Source: Chitinimonas_A lacunae
GTDB taxonomy: Bacteria > Pseudomonadota > Gammaproteobacteria > Burkholderiales > Chitinimonadaceae
DNA: 64,000 nucleotides
NCBI RefSeq assembly: GCF_042650885.1
Contig: NZ_JBHSBU010000001.1
Coordinates: 3,720,001-3,784,000 of the forward strand
Direction of reading: 5' to 3'
The position numbers and the translations under genes are program-made. Shown in pieces: positions 9,191 to 17,801 of this stretch (position 1 is its first letter; each line of letters opens with the position of its first letter). A model generated the notes under the pieces. The model worked only from the letters and a program-made list of their open reading frames with translations. It was not told where the DNA came from and did no database searches.

Positions 9191-10441
9191 ATGAGCAATC
9201 GTAAGACAATCGTTGTGGGTTATAGCGCTGCCGCATTGGCGTCATTGCAAAAGCTGCGTGAACCTGGTTCCGTCATTCTGGTGGATGAACCGGATGTGGT
9301 ACGCAAGCGGAAGATCGATGCGGAAGTCCAGAAATATAGCGTTGTCGATAAGCTGATTCCCTTTGAATATCAACGCGAAGAGGCCGCCGATGCCTTCTTT
9401 GCAGAAGTGCGGCATTTGGATGTGGTGAGTGTGGTGCCGATCCAGGAATATGCGACCCCGTTTGCGGCCCGCTTGGCCGAACGCTTCGGGGTTCCCGGAG
9501 CCAGTTATGGCGCAAGTCTGATCATGCGCAATAAAAACCGGCTTCGGGCAGTGACGAAAGCCTTCGGCATCAAGAACCCCGCTTCCGAAACCGTCAGCAA
9601 TCTGGCCGAACTTGAAGCCTTTGCGGCTTCCCATCCTGGCTCCCTGATCATCAAGCCCGCCAATCGGCAAGGCTCGGTCGGCACGGTGATCGTCCACGAC
9701 CCGTCTACGCTGGCTTCTGCCTGGCAGGCATCGCAGACGCGCGATGAAGGGGTGATGGTGCCCGATCGCGGTTTTCCGGAAATCACCCTGGCCGAGCAAT
9801 TTATCAAGGGATCGGAATACAGCGTCGAAGCCCTGGTGGTCGCAGGAAAAATCATTTTTTCCAATGTGACCCAGAAAGACCTTTTCGACGGTGTCCATCC
9901 GGTCGAAAGCGGCCATACGGTGCCGGCAGCGCTCAAGCCCGCCGAGACCGATCTGCTGGTCGGCAATACCCAGAAAGTGCTTGATGCCACCGGTTTCCAG
10001 ACCGGGATCATCCACTGTGAATGGATGTTCGATGGTCAGGACGCCTATCTGATCGAATGTGCCGGCCGGTTTGCCGGCGATGGAATCATCGATCTGATCG
10101 AGCGGGCTTATCGCTTCGATATCGTGAAGTGCTATCACGCGATCATGCGTGGCGAATCGCTGACCGATTTGCCGGTACGGGCCGAAAAGACCGCCAAGGT
10201 CCGCTTTGTGGGCGGGCGCAACGGCAAGATCTCCGATATTCAGCTCAATGAAACTGCACTGACCCGACCGGGCATCGCCTATTACTCGGTGACGGCCAAG
10301 GTCGGCGATACGACGGTCGAACCGTCGATGTCCTGGCATCGCCTGGGTTCTGTCACCGTCGAGGCCGATACGTCTGAATTGGCCAATAAATTGATTTCGG
10401 ATGCGATTGCCGGAATCCAAATATCCTACAGCACGCCTTAA
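9191..10441 (+). CDS. ATP-grasp ligase, first of three in the cluster
   Basis: A 416-residue ATP-grasp protein of the kind that joins a carboxylate to an amine through an acyl-phosphate (BacD/carnosine-synthase/biotin-carboxylase fold). Visible parts: an N-terminal Rossmann-like domain, the ATP-binding strand with SLIIKPANRQGSVGTV (about residue 155), the acidic pair region GSEYSVEALVV, and the metal-binding end LIECAGRFAGDG (about residue 285) in place of the common ExNxRxGG. No signal peptide, so cytoplasmic. The ATG at 9191 follows a strong GGAGGTGG site. It opens a long same-strand gene run; a role in amide or hydrazide bond formation is inference from family and context. Substrates cannot be read from sequence. 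Confidence 0.85.
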   Translation: MSNRKTIVVGYSAAALASLQKLREPGSVILVDEPDVVRKRKIDAEVQKYSVVDKLIPFEYQREEAADAFFAEVRHLDVVSVVPIQEYATPFAARLAERFGVPGASYGASLIMRNKNRLRAVTKAFGIKNPASETVSNLAELEAFAASHPGSLIIKPANRQGSVGTVIVHDPSTLASAWQASQTRDEGVMVPDRGFPEITLAEQFIKGSEYSVEALVVAGKIIFSNVTQKDLFDGVHPVESGHTVPAALKPAETDLLVGNTQKVLDATGFQTGIIHCEWMFDGQDAYLIECAGRFAGDGIIDLIERAYRFDIVKCYHAIMRGESLTDLPVRAEKTAKVRFVGGRNGKISDIQLNETALTRPGIAYYSVTAKVGDTTVEPSMSWHRLGSVTVEADTSELANKLISDAIAGIQISYSTP

Positions 10442-10555
10442 TCGCGCATTGTTAGGCTTGAGCGGGCGTCGGTATTGAGCGACGTCCGCTTAAACTCCCT
10501 GCCTGTTTTATTGGCATGAATTGATTGCCTGAGATTTCAGGTGTTCGGATACGCC

Positions 10556-11917
10556 ATGTCTTTATCGTGCCTCGAAGATATCGAAGTATTTGGTATCGAA
10601 ATCAAGCCCGCTTCGTCCCGATACGCAGAAGTCGTGCGACCCTATAACGAAGCAGCCCGTCCCGCGCAGCCGCAGCGAATCTTTGCGCCGCGCGAGCTGG
10701 CCCATATCCAGGCCATCATTCAGTTCGCCCGTTCAGAAGGACTGAAACTGAGCGTACACAGCACCGGCCACGACTTCGAGGGGCGCTCCCTCGACGGCGA
10801 CATCATCATGCATATGGGAGCGTTCAATACGGTCTCGTATGACCCGGCGAGCGAGACCGTCACGGTCGGCGGTGGCGCACGCATCGAGGATATTTACCGG
10901 GTCCTTGCCCCGCACGGCCGAGCGATCACCACCGGCACCAATCTCGACGTCGGGATTACCGGCCTCGCGCTCGGTGGCGGTGCCGCCTATACCTCGCGCC
11001 TCTATGGGCTCACTTGCGATCTGCTGCTTGAAGTGACGCTGTGCGGCTTTAACGGTGAAGTCATACAGGTCAACGATGATTCCGCCCCACAACTGATGCG
11101 TCTGCTGCGCGGCGCCGGGGCCGGCGTATTTGGCGTGGTCACCCAACTCAAATTCAAGACCTATGCGGCCGCACCGGTCACCATCTTCCGGGCGACCTGG
11201 CCGGCTTCGCTGGGCGGCCAGCATCTGGCGCAACTGGAAAGCATCCTGCTCGCGGCCCCGCGTGAATTGAGCATGCGGGTCGGCACCAATGTCACCGGTG
11301 CAGATCCGGTTGGGGTCATCACGCTGTCGGGCCAATTGCAAGGGGCACGCGAGGCGGAAATCGAACGTGCCTTCGGCCCGCTCTGCCATGGCTCGAACTG
11401 GACGCAATCGACCATCGGCTATTACGACGCCATGGTCAGCGCCCGCCATCAGACCAGCGGTGGGGCATTCAAGATCAAGAGCCGGTTTGCCATGCAGGCC
11501 ATCGGTGCCAGCGGGCTGCACGAGCTGCTCGACCATGTGATGAGCTGGACGCCCACTTCCAATGAGGACGGCGCCGGTTTCGGGCTGTTTGCCTGGGGCG
11601 GGGCGGTGCGCGATTTCCCGAGTGAGCGCTCGTTCATGCCGGCGCGCAATGCCGAGTATCTGGCCTCGTTCGATACCTCGTGGACGGCGCGCGAGTCCGA
11701 AACGGAAATCATCGAGCAGCTCAAATGGCTCGATGAAATGGACCGGATCGGTGCGCGCTATCTGAGCAATATCGCTTATCTGAATTTCCCCGACTCGGAC
11801 GACGGCCGATTCTTCGAGCGGCATTTTCCGGCCGAGTACGAGCAATACGAGACATTGCGCTCGCAGTTTGACCCCGATGGGCTGGTCAGACAGATCTCGC
11901 GCTGCATCAATATCTAA
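10556..11917 (+). CDS. FAD-linked (BBE-like) oxidoreductase
   Basis: About 453 residues with a PCMH-type FAD-binding domain (residues about 40-210) and a berberine-bridge-like C-terminal end (FFERHFPAEYEQYETL, then FDPDGLV). STGHDFEGRSLDG supplies the His that can carry FAD covalently; the second covalent Cys of bicovalent BBE enzymes is absent, the equivalent segment reading GTNLDVGITGLALGGG. Such enzymes oxidise alcohols, amines or activated C-N bonds with O2. The predicted product has no secretion signal. In this cluster it may oxidise a hydrazine-containing intermediate; that is inference. ATG 10556 is preferred over an in-frame GTG at 10541. It lies 114 bases after the first ATP-grasp gene and 21 before the transporter. 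Confidence 0.85.
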   Translation: MSLSCLEDIEVFGIEIKPASSRYAEVVRPYNEAARPAQPQRIFAPRELAHIQAIIQFARSEGLKLSVHSTGHDFEGRSLDGDIIMHMGAFNTVSYDPASETVTVGGGARIEDIYRVLAPHGRAITTGTNLDVGITGLALGGGAAYTSRLYGLTCDLLLEVTLCGFNGEVIQVNDDSAPQLMRLLRGAGAGVFGVVTQLKFKTYAAAPVTIFRATWPASLGGQHLAQLESILLAAPRELSMRVGTNVTGADPVGVITLSGQLQGAREAEIERAFGPLCHGSNWTQSTIGYYDAMVSARHQTSGGAFKIKSRFAMQAIGASGLHELLDHVMSWTPTSNEDGAGFGLFAWGGAVRDFPSERSFMPARNAEYLASFDTSWTARESETEIIEQLKWLDEMDRIGARYLSNIAYLNFPDSDDGRFFERHFPAEYEQYETLRSQFDPDGLVRQISRCINI

Positions 11918-11938
11918 CTTCAACTGATCGGACAAACG

Positions 11939-13183
11939 ATGACGCAGCTCTCGCCTCCCGTGTCGGTCACAGGTTTCCTGCGCGAAACCAACTCGACCAC
12001 GCGCATTCTGCTGTTTGGCGCCTTCCTCAATCAGTTGGGCTACTTTATCCAGGCCTATCTGATCGTCTATATGAGCGCGAGCGGTTTCTCGGTCGATCAG
12101 GCGGGGTTGGGGCTGGGCTTGTTCTGTGCGGCCTCGATCATCGGCACGATCGTGGGTTCGAGCCTCTGCGACCGTTTCGGCAGCCGGAACACCATCGCGA
12201 TTGCCTCGGGCTTTCTGGCGCTGAGCGTGGTGTTCGTCCCCAGTATCGTGCGCGCCGATATGCCAACGGTGGGCTGGATGGGCTGGCTGTTCCTGTGCGG
12301 CTTCTTCGCGCAGATGTCGCGGCCGGCTTCGGGGGTGATCCTGAGTGCCCATGTGCCCGATCGCTATCGGGTGATGGGTTTCTCGATGTTCCGTATCGCG
12401 CTCAATGTGGGCGGTGCGGCCGGCCCGCTGCTCGCGACGGTGCTGATCCCCTACGGCTGGCATTACGTTTTCGCCCTCAATGCGGTGTGCAGTATCGGCT
12501 ACTGTCTGATCGCCCTGCTGATGCTGCCCAATGAGTCCGCCGCCAAAGCCACTCAGGCCACCACGCCCGAGATCCACAAGGTGAGCTGGGGAGCGCTGCT
12601 GACCGACGGCAAATTCGTCGCCTTCCTGCTGTCGATGTTGCTGAGTTCGGTGGTGTTCATCCAATTCACCTCGACGGTGCCGGTCGCGATCGAAAGCAAA
12701 GGCCTGCCGCTGGCCAGCTATAGCTCGCTGCTGACCATCTACGCGATTGTGCTGATCCTGCTGGAGCTGAAGATCAGCGCGATTGTCAGCCGATTTCAGG
12801 ATTGGATTCCCGCTACCGTCGGCACGACCTTGCTGTGTCTGGGCGTGGCCTCGTTCGGACTGTCGCTGGGATCGGATCTGTTGATGAAGATAAGTGCCAC
12901 CGTCCTGGTGGTGGGGCTGATGATCAGCGGGCCGACGATGTTTGCCTATCCCGCCTCGTTCCCCATGGAAATGCGCAGCCGCTATATCGGTGCCACCCAA
13001 GCGGCATTTTCTACCGGCAATGCGCTGGGTCCGGTGATTGGTCTCTATCTCTTCAATTCATACGGTTCGGTGGTCTGGATCGTATGCCTCGTGCTTGCCA
13101 TTCTCTCCGGCCTGCTGGTCATGGTGGGGATGAAGCCGAACGCCAAGTCAAAGGAAAACAACGATGTCAAATTCGCGTCTTGA
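11939..13183 (+). CDS. MFS transporter
   Basis: A 414-residue major facilitator superfamily protein with about twelve hydrophobic segments in two halves. The loop between helices 2 and 3 has CDRFGSRNTIAIASG, the family DRxGR-like motif. It is placed between biosynthetic genes and its last 20 bases overlap the next gene, so it is most simply the exporter of the cluster product, which would also provide self-protection. Substrate and direction are inferred from context; import of a precursor cannot be excluded. Confidence 0.88.
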   Translation: MTQLSPPVSVTGFLRETNSTTRILLFGAFLNQLGYFIQAYLIVYMSASGFSVDQAGLGLGLFCAASIIGTIVGSSLCDRFGSRNTIAIASGFLALSVVFVPSIVRADMPTVGWMGWLFLCGFFAQMSRPASGVILSAHVPDRYRVMGFSMFRIALNVGGAAGPLLATVLIPYGWHYVFALNAVCSIGYCLIALLMLPNESAAKATQATTPEIHKVSWGALLTDGKFVAFLLSMLLSSVVFIQFTSTVPVAIESKGLPLASYSSLLTIYAIVLILLELKISAIVSRFQDWIPATVGTTLLCLGVASFGLSLGSDLLMKISATVLVVGLMISGPTMFAYPASFPMEMRSRYIGATQAAFSTGNALGPVIGLYLFNSYGSVVWIVCLVLAILSGLLVMVGMKPNAKSKENNDVKFAS

Positions 13184-13991
13184 AGCCAAAATTGCCCAGT
13201 TCCGCGAGCTGCACAGCAAAGGCCAACTGCTGCTCAACAACTGCTGGGACGTGATGACCGCCAAGATCGCCGAGTCGCTCGGTGCCAAGGCCCTGGCGAC
13301 CACCAGCGCCGGCGTGTCGTGGAGCCTGGGTTTCTCCGATGGTCATTTCGCCAAGCGTGATCTGGTGCTACAGAATGCCGCGCTGATCGCCGCCCAGACT
13401 GACCTGCCGGTCTCGATCGATATGGAAGACGGCTTTGTATCGCAGGGCGAGTGCAAGATCGTCGTGATGACCGCACTCAAGGAAGCCGGGGTGGCAGGTG
13501 TCAATATCGAAGACTCCCACGACGGTCGTTCGCTGCCGATCGAGGAAGCTGCCGCCCGTCTCAAGGCTTTCCGCGAAACCGCGGCTTCGCTGTCCTACCC
13601 CATCTTTATCAATGCCCGGATGGACGCCGTGCTGCTCGGTGAAAGCAAAGGCGTCGACGATCTGGTGCAAAGAGCCAATGCCTATTTCGCCGCCGGGGCC
13701 GATTGTGTATTCATCCCCGGTCTGATCGATCTGGCTGCCTGCAAGGCCGTGTCCGCCCGACTCAACGGCCCGCTCAATGTGATGGCCCTGCCTGGTGGCC
13801 CGAGCGCCAAGGAACTGTTTGCCGCCGGGGTGACCCGAGTCAGCGCTGGCTCCTTCCATGCCGAATCGGCCTATGGCCATATCCTGGCCCAGATGCGTCA
13901 CTTTCAGGAAAGCGGCAGCTTGCAGGTCAATAAGGAAAGCCATCTGGGCTACTTCGATGCCAACGCCCTGGCAGGACGGGGCCAGGCATGA
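13164..13991 (+). CDS. Isocitrate lyase/PEP mutase superfamily enzyme
   Basis: 275 residues of the isocitrate lyase/PEP mutase (PF13714-type) barrel. It shows the N-terminal LLNNCWDVMTAKIAESLGAK block, the Mg-binding acidic strand VSIDMEDGF, and NIEDSHDGRSLPIEEAAARL. True PEP mutases carry EDKxxxxxNS at the last site; this protein has EDS, so it is more like 2,3-dimethylmalate lyase, oxaloacetate decarboxylase or other C-C lyases of the family. Within the cluster it could make or cleave a small alpha-keto acid building block (inference). The start overlaps the transporter by 20 bases with an AAAGGA site, and its stop overlaps the next ATG (ATGA), suggesting translational coupling. Confidence 0.85.
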   Translation: MSNSRLEAKIAQFRELHSKGQLLLNNCWDVMTAKIAESLGAKALATTSAGVSWSLGFSDGHFAKRDLVLQNAALIAAQTDLPVSIDMEDGFVSQGECKIVVMTALKEAGVAGVNIEDSHDGRSLPIEEAAARLKAFRETAASLSYPIFINARMDAVLLGESKGVDDLVQRANAYFAAGADCVFIPGLIDLAACKAVSARLNGPLNVMALPGGPSAKELFAAGVTRVSAGSFHAESAYGHILAQMRHFQESGSLQVNKESHLGYFDANALAGRGQA

Positions 13992-15598
13992 CCCTGTCAG
14001 TCCAGGCTATCGGCGCCGAGTTGCTACAGCTCCGGCTGGAGTTCGATCCCTTGGACGATGCCTTGCGCATGGTGGCAAGCGACGTCGGCGAACTCCCTCA
14101 GATGTCTGATGCCTGGCTGGCAGAGCGGGCCAGTCGTCTGTCTGCGCTCAGCGCTGCCCTGTCGGGCGCCGGCACGGCAGACGACCTCATCGGGGCGGGC
14201 GTGGCCCGACTGCAAGCGCTCGACCTGGGCCAGAAGCTCGATATGCGGCTATGGGCGACGTTTGTCAGCGGTTACGACCACTCGCCCTTGGGGCGAGTGA
14301 CCGGCGGCCTGCCGTCGCTGCCGCTGGGGCAGGCGGAGGAGCGGGAGCGTTTTACCGAGCTTTTCCTGTCCAGCGGCCGCTATGTCGCTTCGTGCATCGA
14401 CGGCACCGTCGCCGCAGCCCGGTCGCAGCGGGCACCGATGGCGTGGAGCGTCCAGACGGCGGCCCAGCGCTGGAAGGCGCTCTTGGCCGAGGACGGTGTC
14501 TCGCTGATCCCCGAGGCGGCTTCTGCCGAGTTTCGCCGTGAACTGAGCAGCGAGTTCCGCCGCCGCGTCGCGCCGCAGATCGCCAGGTATGTCGATATGC
14601 TCGAGACGACCATCCTGCCGCTGGCGCGCCCCGACGACCAGCCCGGGCTGTGCCATATCCGCTCGGGCAGCAGCGACTACGAGCAGCTGGTGGTCACGCA
14701 TACCGATGATTTTGCTTCGGTCGATGAGATCCATCGGCTTGGCGAAGCGGAAGTCACCCGGATTCGTGAGCGGATCTGTCAGCTTACCGGCTCGCAGACG
14801 CCCAATCTGGACGAATTCCTCGCTGGCCAGGGGGCCGACTTCAGCGGTGTAGCTGAGGTGATCGAGCATGTCAACGCCGTGGTCGCGCGGGCCCGCAAGG
14901 ACTTTGCGCACCTGGTGGAGATGGCACCGGTCGGGCCGCTCGATATCGAGCATATCCCGGAGCACCTGTCCGACTTTTCGCCGATTGCCTATTACCTACC
15001 AAGTGGACGCGGAGAAGCGAGTGGCAAGCTGTTGCTCAACGTTCATCGGCTGGCCAAGGCCAAGCGTGGCAAGGAGCTGGCGATGCTGGTGCACGAGGCG
15101 ATTCCTGGCCACCACGTCCAATTCGAGTATGCCAAGCAAGCGGGCTTGCCGGCTTTTCGCACCAGTGCTTGGTTCAACTCGTTTATCGAAGGATGGGGGC
15201 TGTACGCCGAAGAGTTGGCCGAGGAGGCAGATTATTACCAGACCGCAGCCGAGAAGATAGGAAAGCTGCAAATGGAATTACTGCGCGCCTCGCGGCTGGT
15301 GGTCGATACCGGTCTGCATTATTACGGCTGGTCGAGCGCCCGGGCGGAGGAATATCTACAGAATATGACACTGCTCAAGCCGGCTTTCGCCAAATCCGAG
15401 GTGCGGCGATATACGGAATATCCAGGTCAGGCGCTTTCCTATACCGCAGGGAGATTGCAATTGACCGCCTTGCGCGAAAAGCAGCGCAGTCGCCTGGGGC
15501 AGAATTTCGATATGGCCGATTTTCACCGCAATGTTTTAAGGCACGGAACCATTCCGATCTCGGTTCTCTCGAAGGTATTGGAGGAAACCACTGCATAA
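13988..15598 (+). CDS. DUF885-family putative metallohydrolase
   Basis: A 536-residue DUF885 protein. The diagnostic block MLVHEAIPGHHVQFEYAKQ (about residues 365-380) has His and Glu in an HExxxxH-like zinc-binding pattern, followed by FIEGWGLYAEELAEE, the usual third-ligand region; the C terminus has YPGQALSYTAGRL. Most family members are secreted lipoproteins, but this copy has no evident signal peptide, so it may work in the cytoplasm on the pathway product. Some DUF885 proteins are annotated as peptidases; true substrates are largely unknown. It overlaps the preceding gene by 4 bases and ends the first group of cluster genes. A role in processing an N-capped or peptide-like intermediate is inference. 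Confidence 0.82.
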   Translation: MTLSVQAIGAELLQLRLEFDPLDDALRMVASDVGELPQMSDAWLAERASRLSALSAALSGAGTADDLIGAGVARLQALDLGQKLDMRLWATFVSGYDHSPLGRVTGGLPSLPLGQAEERERFTELFLSSGRYVASCIDGTVAAARSQRAPMAWSVQTAAQRWKALLAEDGVSLIPEAASAEFRRELSSEFRRRVAPQIARYVDMLETTILPLARPDDQPGLCHIRSGSSDYEQLVVTHTDDFASVDEIHRLGEAEVTRIRERICQLTGSQTPNLDEFLAGQGADFSGVAEVIEHVNAVVARARKDFAHLVEMAPVGPLDIEHIPEHLSDFSPIAYYLPSGRGEASGKLLLNVHRLAKAKRGKELAMLVHEAIPGHHVQFEYAKQAGLPAFRTSAWFNSFIEGWGLYAEELAEEADYYQTAAEKIGKLQMELLRASRLVVDTGLHYYGWSSARAEEYLQNMTLLKPAFAKSEVRRYTEYPGQALSYTAGRLQLTALREKQRSRLGQNFDMADFHRNVLRHGTIPISVLSKVLEETTA

Positions 15599-16069
15599 TT
15601 GGTCGGGTCGGGCAATAAGAAGAATGGATGGGGAAGAAACCCTTGTCCGTGGAAAATGGAGAATCGAGGAGACATGAACGAAGCGCCGCATTACCTCAGG
15701 GCGGTCAATTCGTTCAAGCGCCGAGTATCACTCGTTAATGGCACTCCTTACTTCCATAAGGCCGGTGGCGGGGGCAATGTGAATGGGCTCCAGAGGATCA
15801 GGAGAAATCTGCATATTGCCCTGTGTCACTTAACTTGAGTGTGAATTGGCAAGGAGCTATCAAGACCAACCCAAGCGTTATCCCAACAATAATTTATTAG
15901 TTTTAATTCCTCCTTCCTCTCCCTGCATGACTGTTGCAGGTTCCAAGAGGGCTACACGTTCCAAACTACCACCCTGCTGCGCGATCTATTTTTGACGCGT
16001 GTAGGCGGCGCTCGTCCAAAATCAGGCTGATCAGCGCCGATCAAAGGTTAAAAGAAAGGATGTGCAAGC
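15599..16069. other. Gap between the two halves of the cluster
   Basis: About 470 bases that break the otherwise tight gene run. It holds a possible 54-codon gene (15674-15838), a short perfect inverted repeat (six-base arms, 15922-15940) and AT-rich DNA around 15885-15910 that could contain a promoter for the second gene group. Confidence 0.5.
15674..15838 (+). CDS. Possible small peptide gene, 54 residues
   Basis: ATG at 15674 is preceded at 6-10 bases by CGAGGAGA, a good ribosome site. The basic peptide begins MNEAPHYLRAVNSFKRRV and includes a Gly-rich patch (KAGGGGNVNG). No family is recognised and there is no leader/core pattern I can defend. Its position, between two groups of biosynthetic genes on the same strand, is the main reason to list it. 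It may not be expressed. Confidence 0.25.
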   Translation: MNEAPHYLRAVNSFKRRVSLVNGTPYFHKAGGGGNVNGLQRIRRNLHIALCHLT

Positions 16070-17407
16070 ATGATTCAGGCAGATTTATTATTGATTGGCG
16101 GCGGGCCGGCCAATATCGCTTTCGCAGTGTCTCTGGAAGAGAGTGGCTGCGATGAAAAATTAGGTAATGTCATTATGCTGGAGAGGGAAGACAGCATCAG
16201 TTGGCACAAGAACATGCTGATTGATAATGCAGTCTCTCAGGTGTCGTTTCTCAAGGATCTGGTGACCCTGCGCAACCCGACCAGCAAATTCAGTTTTCTG
16301 AACTATCTGCACAAGAATGGACGACTGGAGGAATTCGTCAATCTGATGTCGTTCTTCCCTTATCGGCGCGAGATTTCCGACTATCTGCAATGGGTGGCCA
16401 ATAACCTGACCAAGGCAAAGGTCCATTATTCCAAGGCCGTTTGTAGTGTCGAACCCATCGTGGACGGGAACGGCAAGATCGAAGGCTGGCTGGTGGGCAC
16501 CAGCGACGGCACGCTGTATCGCGCCAATCGCCTGATCTTCGGCGCCGGCCGTGATGCCAGCATTCCGCCGGTCTTTGCCGAGGTGCAGTCGGAACGGCTG
16601 ATCCATAGCTCGCAATTCCTGTCGAAGATCGCCCATTTCCCGACCGCCTCGGTCAAGAAGGTCGCGGTGATCGGCGGGGCGCAAAGCAGTGCAGAAGTGT
16701 ATTCGGCCTGCCTCGAGCGTTTCCCGACGGCCGAAGTGTCGATGATCATGCGCTCGGTCGGCCTGACCACTTACGGTGGCAGCAAATTCATCAACAAGAT
16801 CTACCAGAGCAATTATATCGACGTCTTCTATCACGCCCCCGATGAAGTCAAACGGGATGTGCTCGAAGAAATGCACTTCACCAATTACTCGGGCGTGTCG
16901 GCCACCACGATGGAATCGCTTTATCGATTCCACTACCTGCAAGAATTAAACGGTGAAAACCGGGCACGCATGATCATCCAGTCGGAATTGATGTCGGCGC
17001 ATACCAAGCAGGACAAGATTTCCCTGGTCTGGAAAAACAAGATCAGTGGTGCCGCCACTGAGGACGACTTTGATCTGGTGATTCTCGGTACGGGCTACAA
17101 GAATATGATGCCAAAGCTGCTGCAGTCGGCCCTGTCGCGTGTCAATGTCAGCAAGCCAGAAATCACCCGGGCTTATCGGGTCAAATTGCCGACCACCAGG
17201 GACTGCTCGCTGCATATCCAGGGTATTTCCGAAGCCACTCATGGAATTTCCGATACCTTGCTGAGCGTCATTGCCACCCGTGCCCAAGAGATTCTGGTCG
17301 ATATTGTCGAATCGGCGAATCAGGCCAGTTTGGAGAACAGTGAATATCCGCAGCACGGCCACCTGGGCAGATATAAGCATCCGGGTGAATCGATATTCAC
17401 CAGCTGA
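16070..17407 (+). CDS. L-lysine N6-hydroxylase-like flavin monooxygenase
   Basis: 445 residues of the IucD/SidA family of FAD- and NADPH-dependent amine N-hydroxylases. FAD site: LLIGGGPANIAFAVSL at the N terminus. Substrate/FAD contact block: SQVSFLKDLVTLRNPTSKFS followed by a FLNYL segment. NADPH site: VAVIGGAQSSAEVYSAC (about residue 205). C-terminal LVILGTGYKN. Family members hydroxylate the side-chain amine of lysine or ornithine. With the cupin, MetRS-like and DAO-like genes directly downstream, it fits the first step of hydrazine assembly, making N6-hydroxy-L-lysine (as Spb38 does in Streptomyces; established for that system, inferred here). A good ribosome site (AAGGATG) precedes the ATG. 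No siderophore synthetase genes are nearby. Confidence 0.9.
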   Translation: MIQADLLLIGGGPANIAFAVSLEESGCDEKLGNVIMLEREDSISWHKNMLIDNAVSQVSFLKDLVTLRNPTSKFSFLNYLHKNGRLEEFVNLMSFFPYRREISDYLQWVANNLTKAKVHYSKAVCSVEPIVDGNGKIEGWLVGTSDGTLYRANRLIFGAGRDASIPPVFAEVQSERLIHSSQFLSKIAHFPTASVKKVAVIGGAQSSAEVYSACLERFPTAEVSMIMRSVGLTTYGGSKFINKIYQSNYIDVFYHAPDEVKRDVLEEMHFTNYSGVSATTMESLYRFHYLQELNGENRARMIIQSELMSAHTKQDKISLVWKNKISGAATEDDFDLVILGTGYKNMMPKLLQSALSRVNVSKPEITRAYRVKLPTTRDCSLHIQGISEATHGISDTLLSVIATRAQEILVDIVESANQASLENSEYPQHGHLGRYKHPGESIFTS

Positions 17408-17428
17408 GACACTCTGGAGGAGCGAAAG

Positions 17429-17800
17429 ATGTTCGAAAAAAGAGAACTGGCGAGAGAGCATCTCAAATTCGAGAACAATCTCTTTGCACAGCGACTGGTG
17501 CCGTGGCCGCTACTTAATGCGCCATTCGAAGGTTCCTGGTGCGTCATTGCGCCGGGTACGGCATCGACCCCGCACGCCCATCATGAGTATGAAATCTTTA
17601 TCGCAATGAAGGGTAAGGCGCGGCTGGAAACGGGTGGGAAATCGATCGATTTCAATGTCGGCGATATCGTCCATTTTACGCCGGGTACTGATCATTCCAT
17701 CGTCAACGATGGGACGGAGCCGTTTGAAATGTACAGCGTGTGGTGGGATGCCCCCATGGCTGAGAATTTCCTCAAGAAGCATGTCGCCACGGAGAATTAA
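17429..17800 (+). CDS. Cupin protein, putative half of a split hydrazine synthetase
   Basis: A 123-residue single-domain cupin. Motif 1 is HAHHEYEIFIAMKG with two or three metal-binding His and a Glu; motif 2 is VGDIVHFTPGTDHSI with the last His. It starts after a strong GGAGGAG site 21 bases past the hydroxylase gene and stops one base before the ATG of the MetRS-like gene. In the characterised hydrazine synthetase Spb40 a cupin domain and a MetRS-like domain are in one chain; the cupin part rearranges the ester of N6-hydroxylysine to form the N-N bond. The same role here is inference from gene order and motifs. Confidence 0.85.
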   Translation: MFEKRELAREHLKFENNLFAQRLVPWPLLNAPFEGSWCVIAPGTASTPHAHHEYEIFIAMKGKARLETGGKSIDFNVGDIVHFTPGTDHSIVNDGTEPFEMYSVWWDAPMAENFLKKHVATEN

Positions 17801-17801
17801 T

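Noticed and set aside
10733..13000. Very long minus-strand open frame
   Set aside because: It is the antisense shadow of the flavoprotein and transporter genes; its product is low-complexity His/Arg/Gln-rich with no family marks.
13164..13991. Phosphonate biosynthesis start enzyme (PEP mutase)
   Set aside because: The EDKxxxxxNS motif is not there, and no phosphonopyruvate decarboxylase or other phosphonate gene is nearby.
16070..17407. Siderophore (hydroxamate) gene cluster
   Set aside because: An N-hydroxylase is present but no acyltransferase, IucA/IucC synthetase, NRPS or TonB receptor.
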